Source: Ochotona curzoniae
Lineage: Eukaryota > Chordata > Mammalia > Lagomorpha > Ochotonidae
Reading direction: 5' to 3'
Assembly: GCF_017591425.1 (NCBI RefSeq)
Contig: NW_024466599.1
Coordinates: 75,682,501 to 75,746,500, forward strand
Length of the DNA: 64,000 bases
Positions 23,236 to 34,915 of the stretch are shown piece by piece. Each line of letters opens with the position of its first letter. The stretch's first letter is position 1. The notes under the pieces are model-generated. The model had not been told where the DNA came from. It was given only the letters and a program-made list of their open reading frames with translations, and made no database searches. The position numbers and the translations under genes were made by a program.

Positions 23236-26200
23236 AGATACTCCATGTTTATTATCTGCCCCCCAATAAAATATGAACACAGGTTTTCCATGTTTCCTTC
23301 ATTACTTCAATCTAAAGTATGCAGGCAGAGGAACTCTATACGTGCTGAAAGGAGGAATTACGAAAACCTCCCTAGGTCCCTGGATCACTGCCCTGAGCAG
23401 GAGCTGGCAGACATTTCCAGCAAAGCGTAAGAATGAATACTTCAGCGTCGGCAGGCTCTCCATCTGTCCTACCTGCTCCACGCTGGCGAGGGCAAGCACA
23501 ACGCGCAACCTGTGAACGCGCACTGTGTCCTTACACCACTGCAGTCTCACTTTCACATGACTCTCGGGCGCTGTGACTAATGCTTCTGCCATCACTTTTT
23601 CCTGATAGAACAAAAATTGTTAAAAAAAATTTTTAACTCTTGGGTCTCACAAAAAGAAGGAGAATCTGAGGCCTGGGCAGCCCAGAAAAGAAGCCACTGC
23701 GCTGCAAAAACGCATGGAGGCTGTCAGCACAAGTGGGCCAAATGACGGGCACAAATGAGCCTGCAAGGAGAGCTGGGAAGGGGCCACGCGGGCAGAGGCC
23801 CCTGGGCAGAGGAAGAGGAGAGAGATCACAAGATGAAGATGGGCCATGCCAGACGGACATATTCATAAGATACTCCCCAGCAAAGTTCTATTAACGAACC
23901 AAAGATGCATGCCATCATGTTCCTCTGCTACTACAGAAAGACGACAAGCCTGGGTCAGTTTGCACCAAAGCATACGAGTGGAGTGTGCAGCCAGAGGCTC
24001 CTGCCTACATTTCAGCTGACCAGCCGACAGAGAAGCTGGGGTAGGGCAGAGCTCCAGGGCCTGGGAGTGAGTGCGGCGAAGGACGGGGAGTGGTCTGGGA
24101 TAAGCACATGTTCAGGTCGTGTCAAGACATCTTAAAGCAATCCCGGCCAGGATGTCCCCCTGGTGAGCAGAATCCGAGACCTGAAGCTTGGAAGGCCAAC
24201 ACCAGCCAGGGGAGCCTCACGGGGGACTGGGTGAAGTCTCCTTAGGACTGCCATGTGGAGGACACAGCCTTGCAGCCAAGCCACACTGCCACGCTCTCCT
24301 GAGCGCCTACTCCAGGCAGACCGTGCAGGCTCACCAGTGTATCCACAAAGTCAGGCTGTCGTTAGCTCACACAGCCAGCGGCAGAAAGGAGCAAGGCAAG
24401 AGCCCAGGATGTGCTCCAATTCACACAGTGACTGCCTGCCCAAACTCTGCCATGCCTCGCCCTTCCATGGTCTGTGTGGAGTTGCCCCATCTGCATGCAA
24501 GAAGGACTACGTGCTCATTTTCCAAGCTTGTTCTCAAAATGAGTCCCCACCCCCCGCCTTGCCCTGACTCTGCAGGTGCAACATGACTCGTACTCTTACT
24601 GACAGAAACACCAATGAAATCCATAGGGGGCAGGCTCCCACATGGAACTCTCCCTGGCTAACGTGAGGGCATTTTAATAGAGGTCCTGAGCAAACAAGGT
24701 ACCCTGAGCACCTTTTAAGTATCATTGGCAGAGAGGTCCCAGGACTGGGCTGCTGCTGGACTGTTTGTTGTTCTCACGTTTTTCTGAGAATGTTAACTGC
24801 ACCAAGATGTCTGACCCATAACCATGTGGCCGGTGCTCACTGCACAGCTGGACAGCGTCACTGTGGCTTTTATATAGGGAGTCTACAAGGTGGTACTTTT
24901 AAACCCTATCCAAACATTGTCTGATGTGCTTCCTGTGGGGGAAGCCTCCACGTCTGCCTTTGAACCTGGGACTTGTGCTGCTCACATCACAGGAAAGGGT
25001 GGAGATGACTTCTGAAGATAGTCACCAATGGTCAGCACCGCTCCCTCACCTGCTGGGACATTCAGTTTTAGAATTAGAGCCCGGGCCACCATGAAAGACA
25101 GCGAGCAGCCTGAACCTACTGAGACTTGGCAGCGTCTGTCCCTGGAGACCCGTGAAGCAGCCACCTGCAGGTGCGCTCTCAGCTCCTGACTTGTTCCAAA
25201 TGAACTCCCCACTCCATTCCACACTTCTGACCCAAAGAACCTAGGGGTATAACAAGATGATGGGCGCTTTCCTCCAGAAGCTGTGAACCGGCTGCTTAAG
25301 TCGGTTCTGCCACTCTGTAATCTAAAATTCGGTCAACCCACTGAGGCACTCACATAGCTTTTCCCATTCAAGCATTCCCTGGCAGGTGTGGCTGCACCAA
25401 GAGGCACAGCTCTGCACAGAGAACAACCAATCTGGGCCAATCGTGAGAGGCAGAGGAGCAGGCCCTGACCCTCTGAGTCCCCACTCTGGCTCCTGATGCC
25501 AGCTCAGCATCAGGGCAGCCCCTGGGAGGCAGCAGTGATAGCTCGGGAAGCAGGGTTCCTGCCACCCACATAAGAGACCTGGAATAACTCCAGGCCATAA
25601 AGCATATGGGAAGCTAGCTTACATAGTGGAGCTTTCTGTGTCTCAAGTAAAACTTTAAAAGCTTTCTAGCTAAAAGAAAGTAAAGAGCCAGGTCCAAAGT
25701 CCTGGCAAAATCCTGAGTGCTTCCAGCCTAAGCTGCTTGCTTGTACTCCTCCTGTCCCCAGCTGAACCAAACGGTGGATGTGTCCAGGAGAGAAGTGCCT
25801 TTACTCACCCCCAAAGCAGCTCAGCGATCTCAGCTCTTCGGAAACAAGCCAGTACCTGCCTCGCCTTAGGAAACATAGAGGTGGCAGAGTTTCAATGTTT
25901 TCCCAAAGCAGATAAGAACTTGTGTAAGTCCTGCAATAATAAAAGTACTGAAAGTCTGGCTTAAGTTGGCCTAGGTTCCAAAGAGATGATACTGTTCTCT
26001 TTTCAAATTTCTCGAATAAGGAGCACGTGCAGGAGCGAGAACGCACTTTCTCTTTTATACTGAAAGGATGAGGTTGCTAACGGCTGGGCAGCGTAAGCCA
26101 CCACAGAGCAGCCACTCCCTGTGGAGCATACCCTGCCCACACACCCTCAGCCTGTTTCTCAGCCTGCCAATACAAAGGTCCCCACCAAATGCGGCCCCTC

Positions 26201-26367
26201 AATTATTGTATGTCTTAGCTTCCAAAGCAGAATCTATGCTTTATAATTTGCCCAATCACATTCTATTAGTAGGAAAAAACAGACTAAGAAATCCACCATC
26301 ATTTTCAGGGAAAGTATTTTTGTCCAAAACTGCCATGGTTATTAAATGGGTGGTTAAAAGTGAAGGA

Positions 26368-26650
26368 AACTGGGGCAGCACAGCACATTAAGCCATCACG
26401 TGCAATGCCAGCATCCCATATGCAAGTCCTGGTCCAGCTGCTCAGCTCCTGGGCCAGCTCCCTGCTCCCACGCCTGGGAGGCAGTAGGATGTATCTATAG
26501 GAGACCATATGCAGGTCCTGCCTCCTGGCTTAGGCCTGGGCCAGTCCCAGCTGCTGCGCGTGTTGGAGGAGTCAATCAGTGGATGGACTGCTTCTTCTTG
26601 TCTTTCCTTTCTGCCACCCTGCCTTTCAGAAAAAGTAATATTTTTGAAAG
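26368..26650 (+). mobile_element. Lagomorph SINE, diverged
   Basis: 'ggggcagcacagcacattaa' head, 'ccagctccctgctcccacgc' and a 3' end 'ctgcctttcagaaaaagta'. Confidence 0.7.
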
Positions 26651-27009
26651 GTGCAAGCAACTGTGGACTTTGTAGATATCTGGATCCTTAAAAAGCCTAT
26701 ATAGATGGTAAGTGAAAAAGGCAATCTGGAGAGCATAAACATAGAGTCGATTTTTGCTTCTTAAAACTACAGCATGTGTATCTGAATATTCTAAAGGGAA
26801 GTCTGGAGGACAGAATGAAAGGCATTTCCATATGTTGGTACTGAATTATTTCGATTTCTACAACCCACAGCAAGTTCACGTGTATTTTTGAAGTCTGTAG
26901 AGGATGCTGATTTGGTTTAATGAGTCCACAGGGGTCCATATCAGGGCTTTCAAAATGCGATGTACAAATCCCGCAAAGTATAATTTGAATTATAAAATAA
27001 AACCCAGGT

Positions 27010-27330
27010 CCTGTGCTGCGGAGTAGTGGCTTAAACATCTACTGTCCCAGGGTAACATGCAGGTGCCAGTTCAAGTGTCTTGGCTCTCCCCCTTTCAGTC
27101 CAACTCTCTGCTGGTGTGCCCAGGAAAGCAGCAGATAATGGCCTGAATGCTTAGGTCCCAGCCGCCCATGTGGGAGAACCAGATGGAGCTCCTGGCTCCT
27201 GGCTTCAGCCTGGTCAGGCTCTGCCCATGGTGGCCACGTGGGGAGTGAATCAGACAGAAGATATCTCTTTGTGTGTCTGTCTCTCTCTTCCTCTCTCTTT
27301 CAAACAAATAAATATAATAAAAAAAAATTA
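27010..27330 (+). mobile_element. Lagomorph SINE, full length
   Basis: 'ctgctggtgtgcccaggaaa', 'catgtgggagaaccagatgg', 'gtggggagtgaatcagacag' and a tail from 27301. Confidence 0.8.
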
Positions 27331-27474
27331 AACTCACACAATTTCTAAATTAGAAGAGCTAGAAATTCAAAACTAATTACTTCACTATCTCAAAGAGAGC
27401 ACAAAGGGTGGCCCCAGAGAAGGACAAGAACTTTCTGGAAATGCAGGCTCTCGGGCCCAAAGCAGGGCTCCTGT

Positions 27475-27715
27475 TACCATCTGACTGGTCATGTCCACCC
27501 GAGATTCACAAGCTGAAGTCCTAACTCCCACTGTGACGGTGCTGGGAGAAGGGGCGGAGCCCTCAAGGATGGAGCCAAGGACCCTCTGGAAGAACCCAGG
27601 GAGTGCCTTGCCTCTCCCCCACATGATGAGAAGGTACCACCTGCGGACCAGGAAGTGAGTCCCTGACCAACACTAAATCTGCCCACGCCTTACCCTGGAC
27701 TTCGAGTGGACATCG
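27475..27715 (+). mobile_element. MaLR LTR fragment (MLT1-like)
   Basis: Includes gaagtcctaactcccactgt, then ggaccaggaagtgagtccct, then 'aatctgcccacgcctta' and 'ctggacttc'. This is the family order of MLT1-type LTRs. Diverged and truncated on the right. Confidence 0.6.
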
Positions 27716-28443
27716 GGGATCTCCACCATGGGAGAGCACGCTATATCGCTGTGGATGCTGGTCTACGACAACAGTGTAGAAAGCAGGCAGCTGCGGAATT
27801 ACAAGCTCTAGGGTAGGCCCAGCCACGAGAGCTCCAACAGGTGCTCCAGGGAGCACTGCTGCGGCCCACAGCCCACCTTTACTCTCTCCACTTGTGTCCG
27901 CACACAGCCGGGGTTTGGGCAGCACAATGATCAGAGTGAACACACCCACCAGAAAGCACTGTGTCAGCCCATGCAGACAAGCCATGTCTCCCTGCCTTGC
28001 CCGGACAGCTGGCAGACCCTGTGCCCAAGCCTTTATCATTAAAAGTGTTTTATTATTGACGATAACTACATTTATGGGCACAGAGGGAAATTTCTGCTTT
28101 TCTTTGTGCTCCTAAAGCACCCAGGTTTATTGTCAGTTGTTGTGAACTGGCTGCAATAAACACGGGAGGGCAGCTAACTCTTTCATATGCTGACTTAATT
28201 TCCTTTGGATAGAATCGCAGAAATAGGATAGCTGGATTACACTGTAGACCCATTCCTAGTTTTTTTGAGGAATCTCTGTTATTTACATTCCCACCAACAG
28301 AGTATTACAACACCTTTTTCTCCCAAACCTCGCCAGCGTTTGTAACTGTTTTGGCTTCTGGATGACAGCCACTCTAAGTGGAGTGAGAAGACTCCTCACT
28401 GTGGTTTTGACTCACATTTCCCTAAAGACTAGTAACACTGAAT

Positions 28444-28755
28444 CTTTTTTTCTTTAAGATGTACTTCCTTAAATGAGAGGCTGAGTGACAATCAGATAGG
28501 GAGAGGTGGACTTTCATCTGCTGGTTCACTGCTCAAATGACTGCAACAGGCAGTGCTGAGCCAGGAGCCTGGAACTCCAAGTCTCGCACATGTGTGCAGG
28601 GTCCCAGGGACTTGGGCCATCTTCAAGTGCTTTCCAAGGCACAGCAGCAGGGACCTAGAAACAGAGTGGAATAGCCAGGACTCAAACTGATGCTCTTGTG
28701 GGAGGCCCACACCGCAGAGAGCACTTAACCTGGTGTACCACAATGCCAGCCCCTG
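28444..28755 (-). mobile_element. Lagomorph SINE inserted in L1
   Basis: Reverse copy with T-run at 28444 and head end 'gtaccacaatgccagcccc'. It interrupts the L1 at 28120-29690. Confidence 0.8.
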
Positions 28756-28897
28756 AGCATTTTGTTGTATCTGTTGGCCACTGGATTTCCTCCTTTGAAA
28801 AATCTCTTGTCATATCCATTGCCTACTTAACTAGATTCTTAGCTTTGCCACTGTTACTGAGTTTCTTGAACCCCTAATCTATTCTGAATAGTCTTTA

Positions 28898-29222
28898 AAA
28901 GATTTGCTTTATTTTTTAATTGGAAAGGCAGACACACAGAGAGGAGACAGAGAGAAAGATCTTCCATCTGTTGGTTCACTCCCTCAAGTGGCTGCAATGA
29001 CCAGAGCTGAGCTGATCCAAAGCCAGGAGCTAGGAGCTTCTTCTAGGCTTCCGATGCAGGTGCAGGGTCCCAAAGCCACAGGGGCATTTTTTTTTTTTAT
29101 TGTTTTCCCAGGCCACAAGCAGGGAGCTGGCTGGGAAGTGGAGCATCTGGCATATGAACCAATGTCCATATGGGATCCTGGCGGATGCAAGGTGAGAATT
29201 TAGCCACTAGGCTATCACACCT
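28898..29222 (-). mobile_element. Lagomorph SINE inserted in L1
   Basis: Reverse copy; a T-run at 29088 is an internal expansion. Head end 'agccactaggctatcacacc'. Confidence 0.85.
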
Positions 29223-29225
29223 CTG

Positions 29226-29277
29226 AGTATCTATATAACTATCTATATCTATCTATATCAATATCGATATAGATATA
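29226..29277. repeat. (TATC)n-type microsatellite
   Basis: Imperfect tatc/tata units between two reverse SINEs, probably grown from a SINE tail. Confidence 0.8.
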
Positions 29278-29593
29278 TTTATTTAAGATTTCGTTATTTT
29301 TATTAGGAAGATTTACAGAGAGAAGGAGAGACAAAGATCTTCCATTTGCTGATTCACTCCTCAAGTGGCTGCAACAGCCCGAACTAAGCCAATGTGAAGC
29401 CATGATCCAGGAGCCTCTTCCGAGTCTCCCATGCAGTGCAGGGTCCCAAGGCTTTGGGCCGTTCTCTACTGCTCTTTCAGGTCACAAGCAGGGAGCTGGT
29501 GGGAAATGGAGCAGCCGGGAGATGAACCAGCGTCATATAGGATCCCAGCACATGCAAGGTGAGGACTTTAGGCAGTGAGTCACCGTGCCCGGC
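29278..29593 (-). mobile_element. Lagomorph SINE inserted in L1
   Basis: Reverse copy with 'tttacagagagaaggagaga' and head end 'gagtcaccgtgcccggccc'. Confidence 0.85.
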
Positions 29594-29989
29594 CCTATGC
29601 TGAATATTAACGCTTTATCAGATGCAGAGGTTGCAAACACTTTCTCTCCTTCAGTCGGTTATTTTCTTAACTAGATTTTAACAGATTTAGTATGGTTTGC
29701 AGACATGATTCTAAGAAAATAATAATATTCCTTACCTTCTTCATTCTCCTCTTAGTTTTTGAGATAATGTAATTTAGATTTACATCATGGTAAAGTAATA
29801 CTTCATCAACTAAGAAGCATGACAAGTAAAAGGTGAAAAAATGCTAGTAGGAACATAGACAACGGCTGGAAACAGTGACCATTCACCCATACACTAAATT
29901 TCAAAGTAATCACAGATCATTAAAAGTATATTTGCATGACATTAACTACTGGCTTGGCAAAAGTATGAAGTTTCATAAAACTGTATCAG

Positions 29990-30880
29990 CAGCAATACTG
30001 ACAAACACAGGAATTTCTTTTTTAAATTTCAGCTCCCACATACAAGAGAGAACACGCAGTATTTGCCCTTCTTTGTCCAGCTCATTTCACTCCACAGGAT
30101 GTCCTCCAGTGGCAGCCATTTTGCTACAACTGGTAGAATTTAACTTTTTTTAAATAGTTAAATGGCATTCCGTTGTAGACACAGATGACATTCTCCTTAC
30201 CCATTCACTTCAACGTGGCACCTTGGTTGATTCCACACTTGGCTACTGATACAGTGTATTTCTGCCTTTTGGGGATATACCCAGTAGTGGGATTGCTGGA
30301 TCATATTGGGCGAGTCAATTTTTGTTTTTTTTTTAAAAATCTCCACACTGTTTTCCATAGTGGCTGCATTAACTTAAATCCCTATGTCACCATTCCTTTC
30401 CTTTAATCATTTCCTTTGCTGAGCAGAAGCTTCTAGTCTGATGTACCTCCATACATTTTTTCTGCTTTTACTGCCATTGCTTCTGGAGGGTCTCACCCTG
30501 ACAGCCTTCTAGAACAACGCCTTGCAATGTTTCCCCCATAATCCTCTTTAGTTGTTAGACAAATTCAGAACTCAAGTTTAGATTCTTGATTCATTTTGGC
30601 TTGATGTTTTCTATAGAGGATAAATGGGGGGTATTATTTCAAACTTCTGCATGTGGAAATCCAATTTCCCCAACACCATTTATTGAAGAGACCGCCCTTT
30701 CTCCAGCGAATGTTCTTAGCACATCAGACAAGAATGAATTGGTTGAAGATGTGTGAATATATTTCTGGGGTTTCTATTCTGTTCCATTGGTCTACATGTC
30801 TATTTTTATGCCAGGACAATGCTGATTTGGTTACAACAGCTCCGTAGGATGTCTTGGAAGCTGGTAGTGTGAGCCAGATG
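29990..30880 (-). mobile_element. L1 fragment (ORF2 3' part), second copy
   Basis: Antisense L1 phrases include 'gatatacccagtagtgggat', 'ccacactgttttccatagtg', 'caacaccatttattgaagag' and 'tgttccattggtctacatgt'. It overlaps in content with the L1 piece to its left, so the two are separate insertions and not one interrupted element. Confidence 0.8.
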
Positions 30881-31278
30881 GTCTCCCAGCCTTCCAGCCG
30901 CTGCTCTACTTCACAGCTGAGAGTGGCACAAATGCTGGGCCAGGGAGGCAGGTCTCCCAGAGCTGGCAGAGAGGGGCTCGACCTGTGAGTGTGGCTTCAC
31001 CCTCTGAAATCATATGTCTGGGTTTTCTCCCTGGAGGTGGAGAATGCTGCCCTTCTCTGTGTGGCTGTCTGGGATCCCCACCTTTGCACCGCCCCGTCCA
31101 TTTGATCATCCCCACCAGCTTCACAGCCCTTCCGGTGCCACAATCTCCACTAGGCACCACTCTCTCTCACCGCAAGATGGCTTGTCATGAAAGCTCTTGT
31201 CCTTGCCATTTTCCTGTTCAAGATTTCCAAGTCACCACTGTGACTGCTCACCTCTGATTATGGAAAGAATCATGTAAT

Positions 31279-31573
31279 AGGGCTGGCATTGTGGTGCACC
31301 ACAGAAGGCTCACATCTCAGAGCCTCACATCCCATGTGGGTGCCAGTTCATGCCCATGCTGCTCCACTTTCAATCAGCTCCCTCCTAACAGCCTGGGGTC
31401 AGCAGTGGAAGATGGTCCCAGTGCTTGGACCTGTTATTCCTGTGGCCTACCGAAGGAAGCTTCCGATTGGTCTGTTCTGTCTTGGCTGCTGAGACACTCT
31501 GGGGAGTAGATCAGAAGGTGAAAGATCTCCATCTCTCCTCTCTACATAATTCTTTCAAATGAATAAGTTTATC
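31279..31573 (+). mobile_element. Lagomorph SINE, diverged
   Basis: Head 'ctggcattgtggtgcaccac' and 3' part 'ctggggagtagatcagaagg'. Confidence 0.7.
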
Positions 31574-31777
31574 AAAAAATAGATATGCATTATTGTATTA
31601 TGCTCATTAAAAAGAAAGAGTAAATTAAAAGCATGTGTCCTGAACAAACCATGGTTTGCACTCAATCGATGAGAATGCAAAAATGATCTGCAATACATGG
31701 AAATCACACTTGGGATGGTGCAGGATACCAGGCAGCAGCAGCCACTGCTACAGTCAACCCGAGGGTTACCAGGGAAA

Positions 31778-32127
31778 CCACCACACTCCACAGTGCTGCA
31801 CTTCCGGGCTGGGAGGGAGGGAGACCAGCACACCCCACAGTGCTGCACTTCCAGGCTGAGAAGGAGGGAGACCAGCACACCCCACAGTGCTGCACTTCCG
31901 GGCTGGGAGGGAGGGAGACCACCACACTCCACAGTGCTGCACTTCTGGGCTGGGAGGGAGACCACCACAACCCACAGTGCTGCACTTCCGGGCTGGGAGG
32001 CAGACCACCACACCCCACAGTGCTGCACTTCTGGGCTGAGAGGGAGACCAGCACACCCCACAGTGCTGCACTTCTGGGCTGAGAAGGAGGGAGACCACCA
32101 CACTCCACAGCCTGCACTTCCGGGCTA
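31778..32127. repeat. 47/43-bp minisatellite, about eight copies
   Basis: Units start at 31778, 31825, 31872, 31919, 31962, 32005, 32048 and 32095. Spacing alternates 47 or 43 bp because a GGGA-type tetranucleotide is present or absent in the 'gggagggagggaga' part. Each unit carries 'cacagtgctgcacttc' (the last lacks 'tg'). Overlapping open frames on both strands are by-products. Confidence 0.95.
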
Positions 32128-32831
32128 GGCTAAGTACTGGGTAAGGCGAATTCAATGTACTATCAATGCATCATGTCTTCAATTGATTTTCTGCCAGAAT
32201 ATTCCTTCTTTGTAACTCCGACAGCATCCACGTGCGTGAATGTGAAGTAGTAGTGAGTTATACAATCCCTTTTCATAACACTTCATGTGAAGGCTTCCAG
32301 CATCCACTTTAATGAATGCCTTGCACCTGTCCACCTTGCCACCCTGCTGCTCCTCCAGCAAGCAGGCAGTACTGTATGAGCACTCTCAACCCTCCAAACC
32401 CAAGGAATACCTTCCAGCTTTTACACAACAGATGCACTGCCCAACTATGGAATCAGTGATGTTGATCTCAGATGGGTCTCCTGACAGCAAGGAGCCCTCA
32501 GCACCATCCCCCACGAGGGCTTGGGCACAACTAAAAGTAAGGCTGGTTACCTTTAGTCTCTGATGCAAAACCCGGCAGGACCACGCTGTCTTCCTATTAC
32601 CACCGAGCACGCCCAGTAATTCCCCGGCTTGGCTCTAACGCATGGCCACAGTCCAGGTCCCCTCTCCCAACGACAGCTGACCCCAGGGCTCCCTATGTAT
32701 CCAGGCATCCCACAAAATCCTGAGGGTCCCTTTGTAAAGAAGCAGGATTCACCACTCCTCCAATCACCTCTCAGTTCTCAGTCCAGCTGTCCTCCCAATG
32801 CAACACTGAACACTCTTCATAAAGGCCTCCT

Positions 32832-33165
32832 AAGAGCCCAGCATGATAGCCTAGTGGCTAAAGTCCTCACCTTGCATACACCAGGATCCCATGTGGGTGC
32901 CAGTTCTAATCCTGGCAGCCCCTACTTCCAATTCAGCTCCCTGCTTGTGGCCTGGGAAAGCAGCTGAGGACGGTCCAAAGCCTTGGGACCTTGCACCTAC
33001 GTGGGAGACCCAGTAGAAACTCCTGATTTCGGACCAGTGCAGCTCCAGTCATTGAGGACGTTTGGAGAGTGAATCAACAGATGGAAGGAAGATCTTTCTC
33101 TCTGTCTCTCCTTCTCTCTGTAAATCTGACTTTACAAGAAAAATAAAATAAATGTTAAAAAACAA
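32832..33165 (+). mobile_element. Pika-type SINE with target duplication
   Basis: Full length with 'atagcctagtggctaaagtc' at the head. Direct repeats AAAGGCCTCCT at 32821-32831 and 33166-33176 are identical, which suggests a fairly young copy. Confidence 0.92.
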
Positions 33166-33287
33166 AAAGGCCTCCTCACACTGCTTCCACTCTGTGTCTC
33201 CCCCTTTCCAAGACCTACATGGCCCTGCCAGTCTTCTGCCCTCTGTGGTGTTTCCCACTCATTTCTGCCTCTAGCACCACAACAACC

Positions 33288-33719
33288 TGTGGGGCTCAAG
33301 GGCAAGCAGGTAACTAATTCACAAAATGGCGGCTAACGAAGAGTCCAGGGTGGGGACCAATGTCACTAGGTTGCACCTGGCAAATAAGATGGCGACCAAA
33401 GGAAGAGCCCTGGGTGTGAACCACGCGGGATCAAGTTGTTTAAAGAAAGAATGATTGGCCAGGGGCCATTTCCGTGCTCACCTGCCCCTCACCTATGGAC
33501 TTCCACAGTTGTGCTGAGGACTGGCTCTTAGTTCTCCTCTACTGGAATTCCTGGAATTCCAGCCCTGAGGCTGTTCCTGATTCCATATGAGTGTGTGTTT
33601 CCCAAATAAACCAGAACTGCTCCTATGGAAACCCTGCCATGTCTGCTTGTCTCTCACATGCCCGTAGACTGGAATGCCGGTAGACTGGATGGCAGGCAGT
33701 TGGCTCACCCCCTCTGACA
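33288..33719 (+). mobile_element. Putative solo LTR
   Basis: Begins TGTGGGGCTC and ends CTCTGACA, with AATAAA near 33604 followed by a U5-like tail of roughly 110 bp. The purine-rich U3-like part includes two 'aagatggcg'-like words. No convincing target duplication was found, so class and exact ends are unsure. Confidence 0.5.
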
Positions 33720-33823
33720 ACGGGGTACTAGAGGATCAAATCTGTGGGGAGGGAGCCCCACAAGAACTGAGTCCCTGTGCTAACCATTTCTGAAGGTAAA
33801 ACTGAAGTTAAGAATGATAGCAG

Positions 33824-34155
33824 GACCTGGTGCGATAGTGTAGTGGTTAAAGTCCTCGCCTTGCACGCGTCAGGAACCCATATAGTCGCTGGTTCCAATC
33901 CCAGCGGCCCTACTTCCCATCCAGCTCCCTGCTTGTGGCCTAGAAAAGCAATTGAGCATCGCCCAAAGCCTTGGGACCCTGCACTCACGTGGGAGACCTG
34001 GAAGAAGCTCCTGGCTCCTGGCTTCGGATTGGCTCAGCTCCAGCCGTTGTGGCCGCTTGGGGAGTGAACCATAGGATGGAAGATCTTCCTTTCTGTCTCT
34101 CCTCCTCTGTATATCTGACTTTGTGATAAAAATCAATAAATCTTAAAAAAAAAAA
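33824..34155 (+). mobile_element. Pika-type SINE with target duplication
   Basis: Full length with A-box-like 'tagtgtagtgg' and B-box-like 'ggttccaatcc'. Flanks AGAATGATAGCAG (33811-33823) and AGACTGATAGCAG (34156-34168) differ once. Confidence 0.92.
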
Positions 34156-34339
34156 AGACTGATAGCAGAATAGCAGAATGTAGACTGCAACAACAACTTG
34201 AACACAACTGGTCTAAACCCCAAGACATGAAGACATGTTATACGGTAAAGTCTCACTGATCTAAAAATGAAGTTCTGTCCTTCAGGGGTCTCATCTTCTT
34301 CAAGCAAGGTGTGAGAACATCAGTTGGAAGGAACAGGAG

Positions 34340-34492
34340 CCTCCCCTCCCCCTGGAATCCTCACCAGGCAGTCCATACTCCCAACCCCCTGGCAATTCTC
34401 ACCAAGCAACTCACCCCCTCCACCAGCTGCCCACAATCCTTACCAGGCAGCCCCTCCCCTCCAGCCCCAAATCCTCACCAGGCAGCCCAAGT
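34340..34492. repeat. Degenerate 34-41-bp minisatellite
   Basis: The phrase 'aatcctcaccaggcag' or a variant starts at 34356, 34394, 34435 and 34469, with C-rich spacers. Confidence 0.8.
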
Positions 34493-34629
34493 TTTCAGTT
34501 ACAAGAGGACAGTGCAATATAAGCCCACTACACATGAGTGAAGTAAATTTCTGCATGGGAAGACGTGCTCCGAATAGACAAACTAAAAAGCAAATTCGAG
34601 CAAAATTGAGGCATAAAACCATGATGGAG

Positions 34630-34915
34630 TCAGTATGCCACATCCCATACGGGAGTGCTGGTTCAAGCTTCAGCTGCTCTGCTTCTGGTCCAGTTCTCTG
34701 CCACTGCACTGAGCAAGCAAGCGAGGACGGCTCAAATCCCTCACTCCTGCCAACTACCTGGGAGACCCTGATGGAGCTTCCGGCTCGGACTTCAGCCTAG
34801 CCCAGACCTGGCTGTCGCAGCCATTTGAGGAATGAATCATCACCAGATGGAGCATCTCTCTTGCTGTCTCCATAACTACCTATCAGATAATAAACAAACA
34901 AACAAAAAAATTTTA
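34630..34915 (+). mobile_element. Lagomorph SINE, diverged
   Basis: 'tggtccagttctctgccact', 'ctgggagaccctgatggagc', 'catttgaggaatgaatcatc', tail with caaa units. Confidence 0.7.

Larger units (their letters stand above)
28120..29690 (-). mobile_element. L1 fragment (ORF2/3' region), broken by SINEs
   Basis: Plus-strand phrases such as 'aataggatagctggattaca', 'cattcccaccaacagagt', 'gactcacatttccctaaag' and 'gagcattttgttgtatctgt' are classical antisense L1 sequence. The piece is interrupted by minus-strand SINEs at 28444-28755, 28898-29222 and 29278-29593, then resumes at 29594 with 'aacgctttatcagatgcaga'. The L1 is therefore older than those three SINEs. Confidence 0.75.

Noticed and set aside
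31555..32155. Several overlapping ORFs of 80-182 codons
   Set aside because: All come from the 47/43-bp minisatellite.
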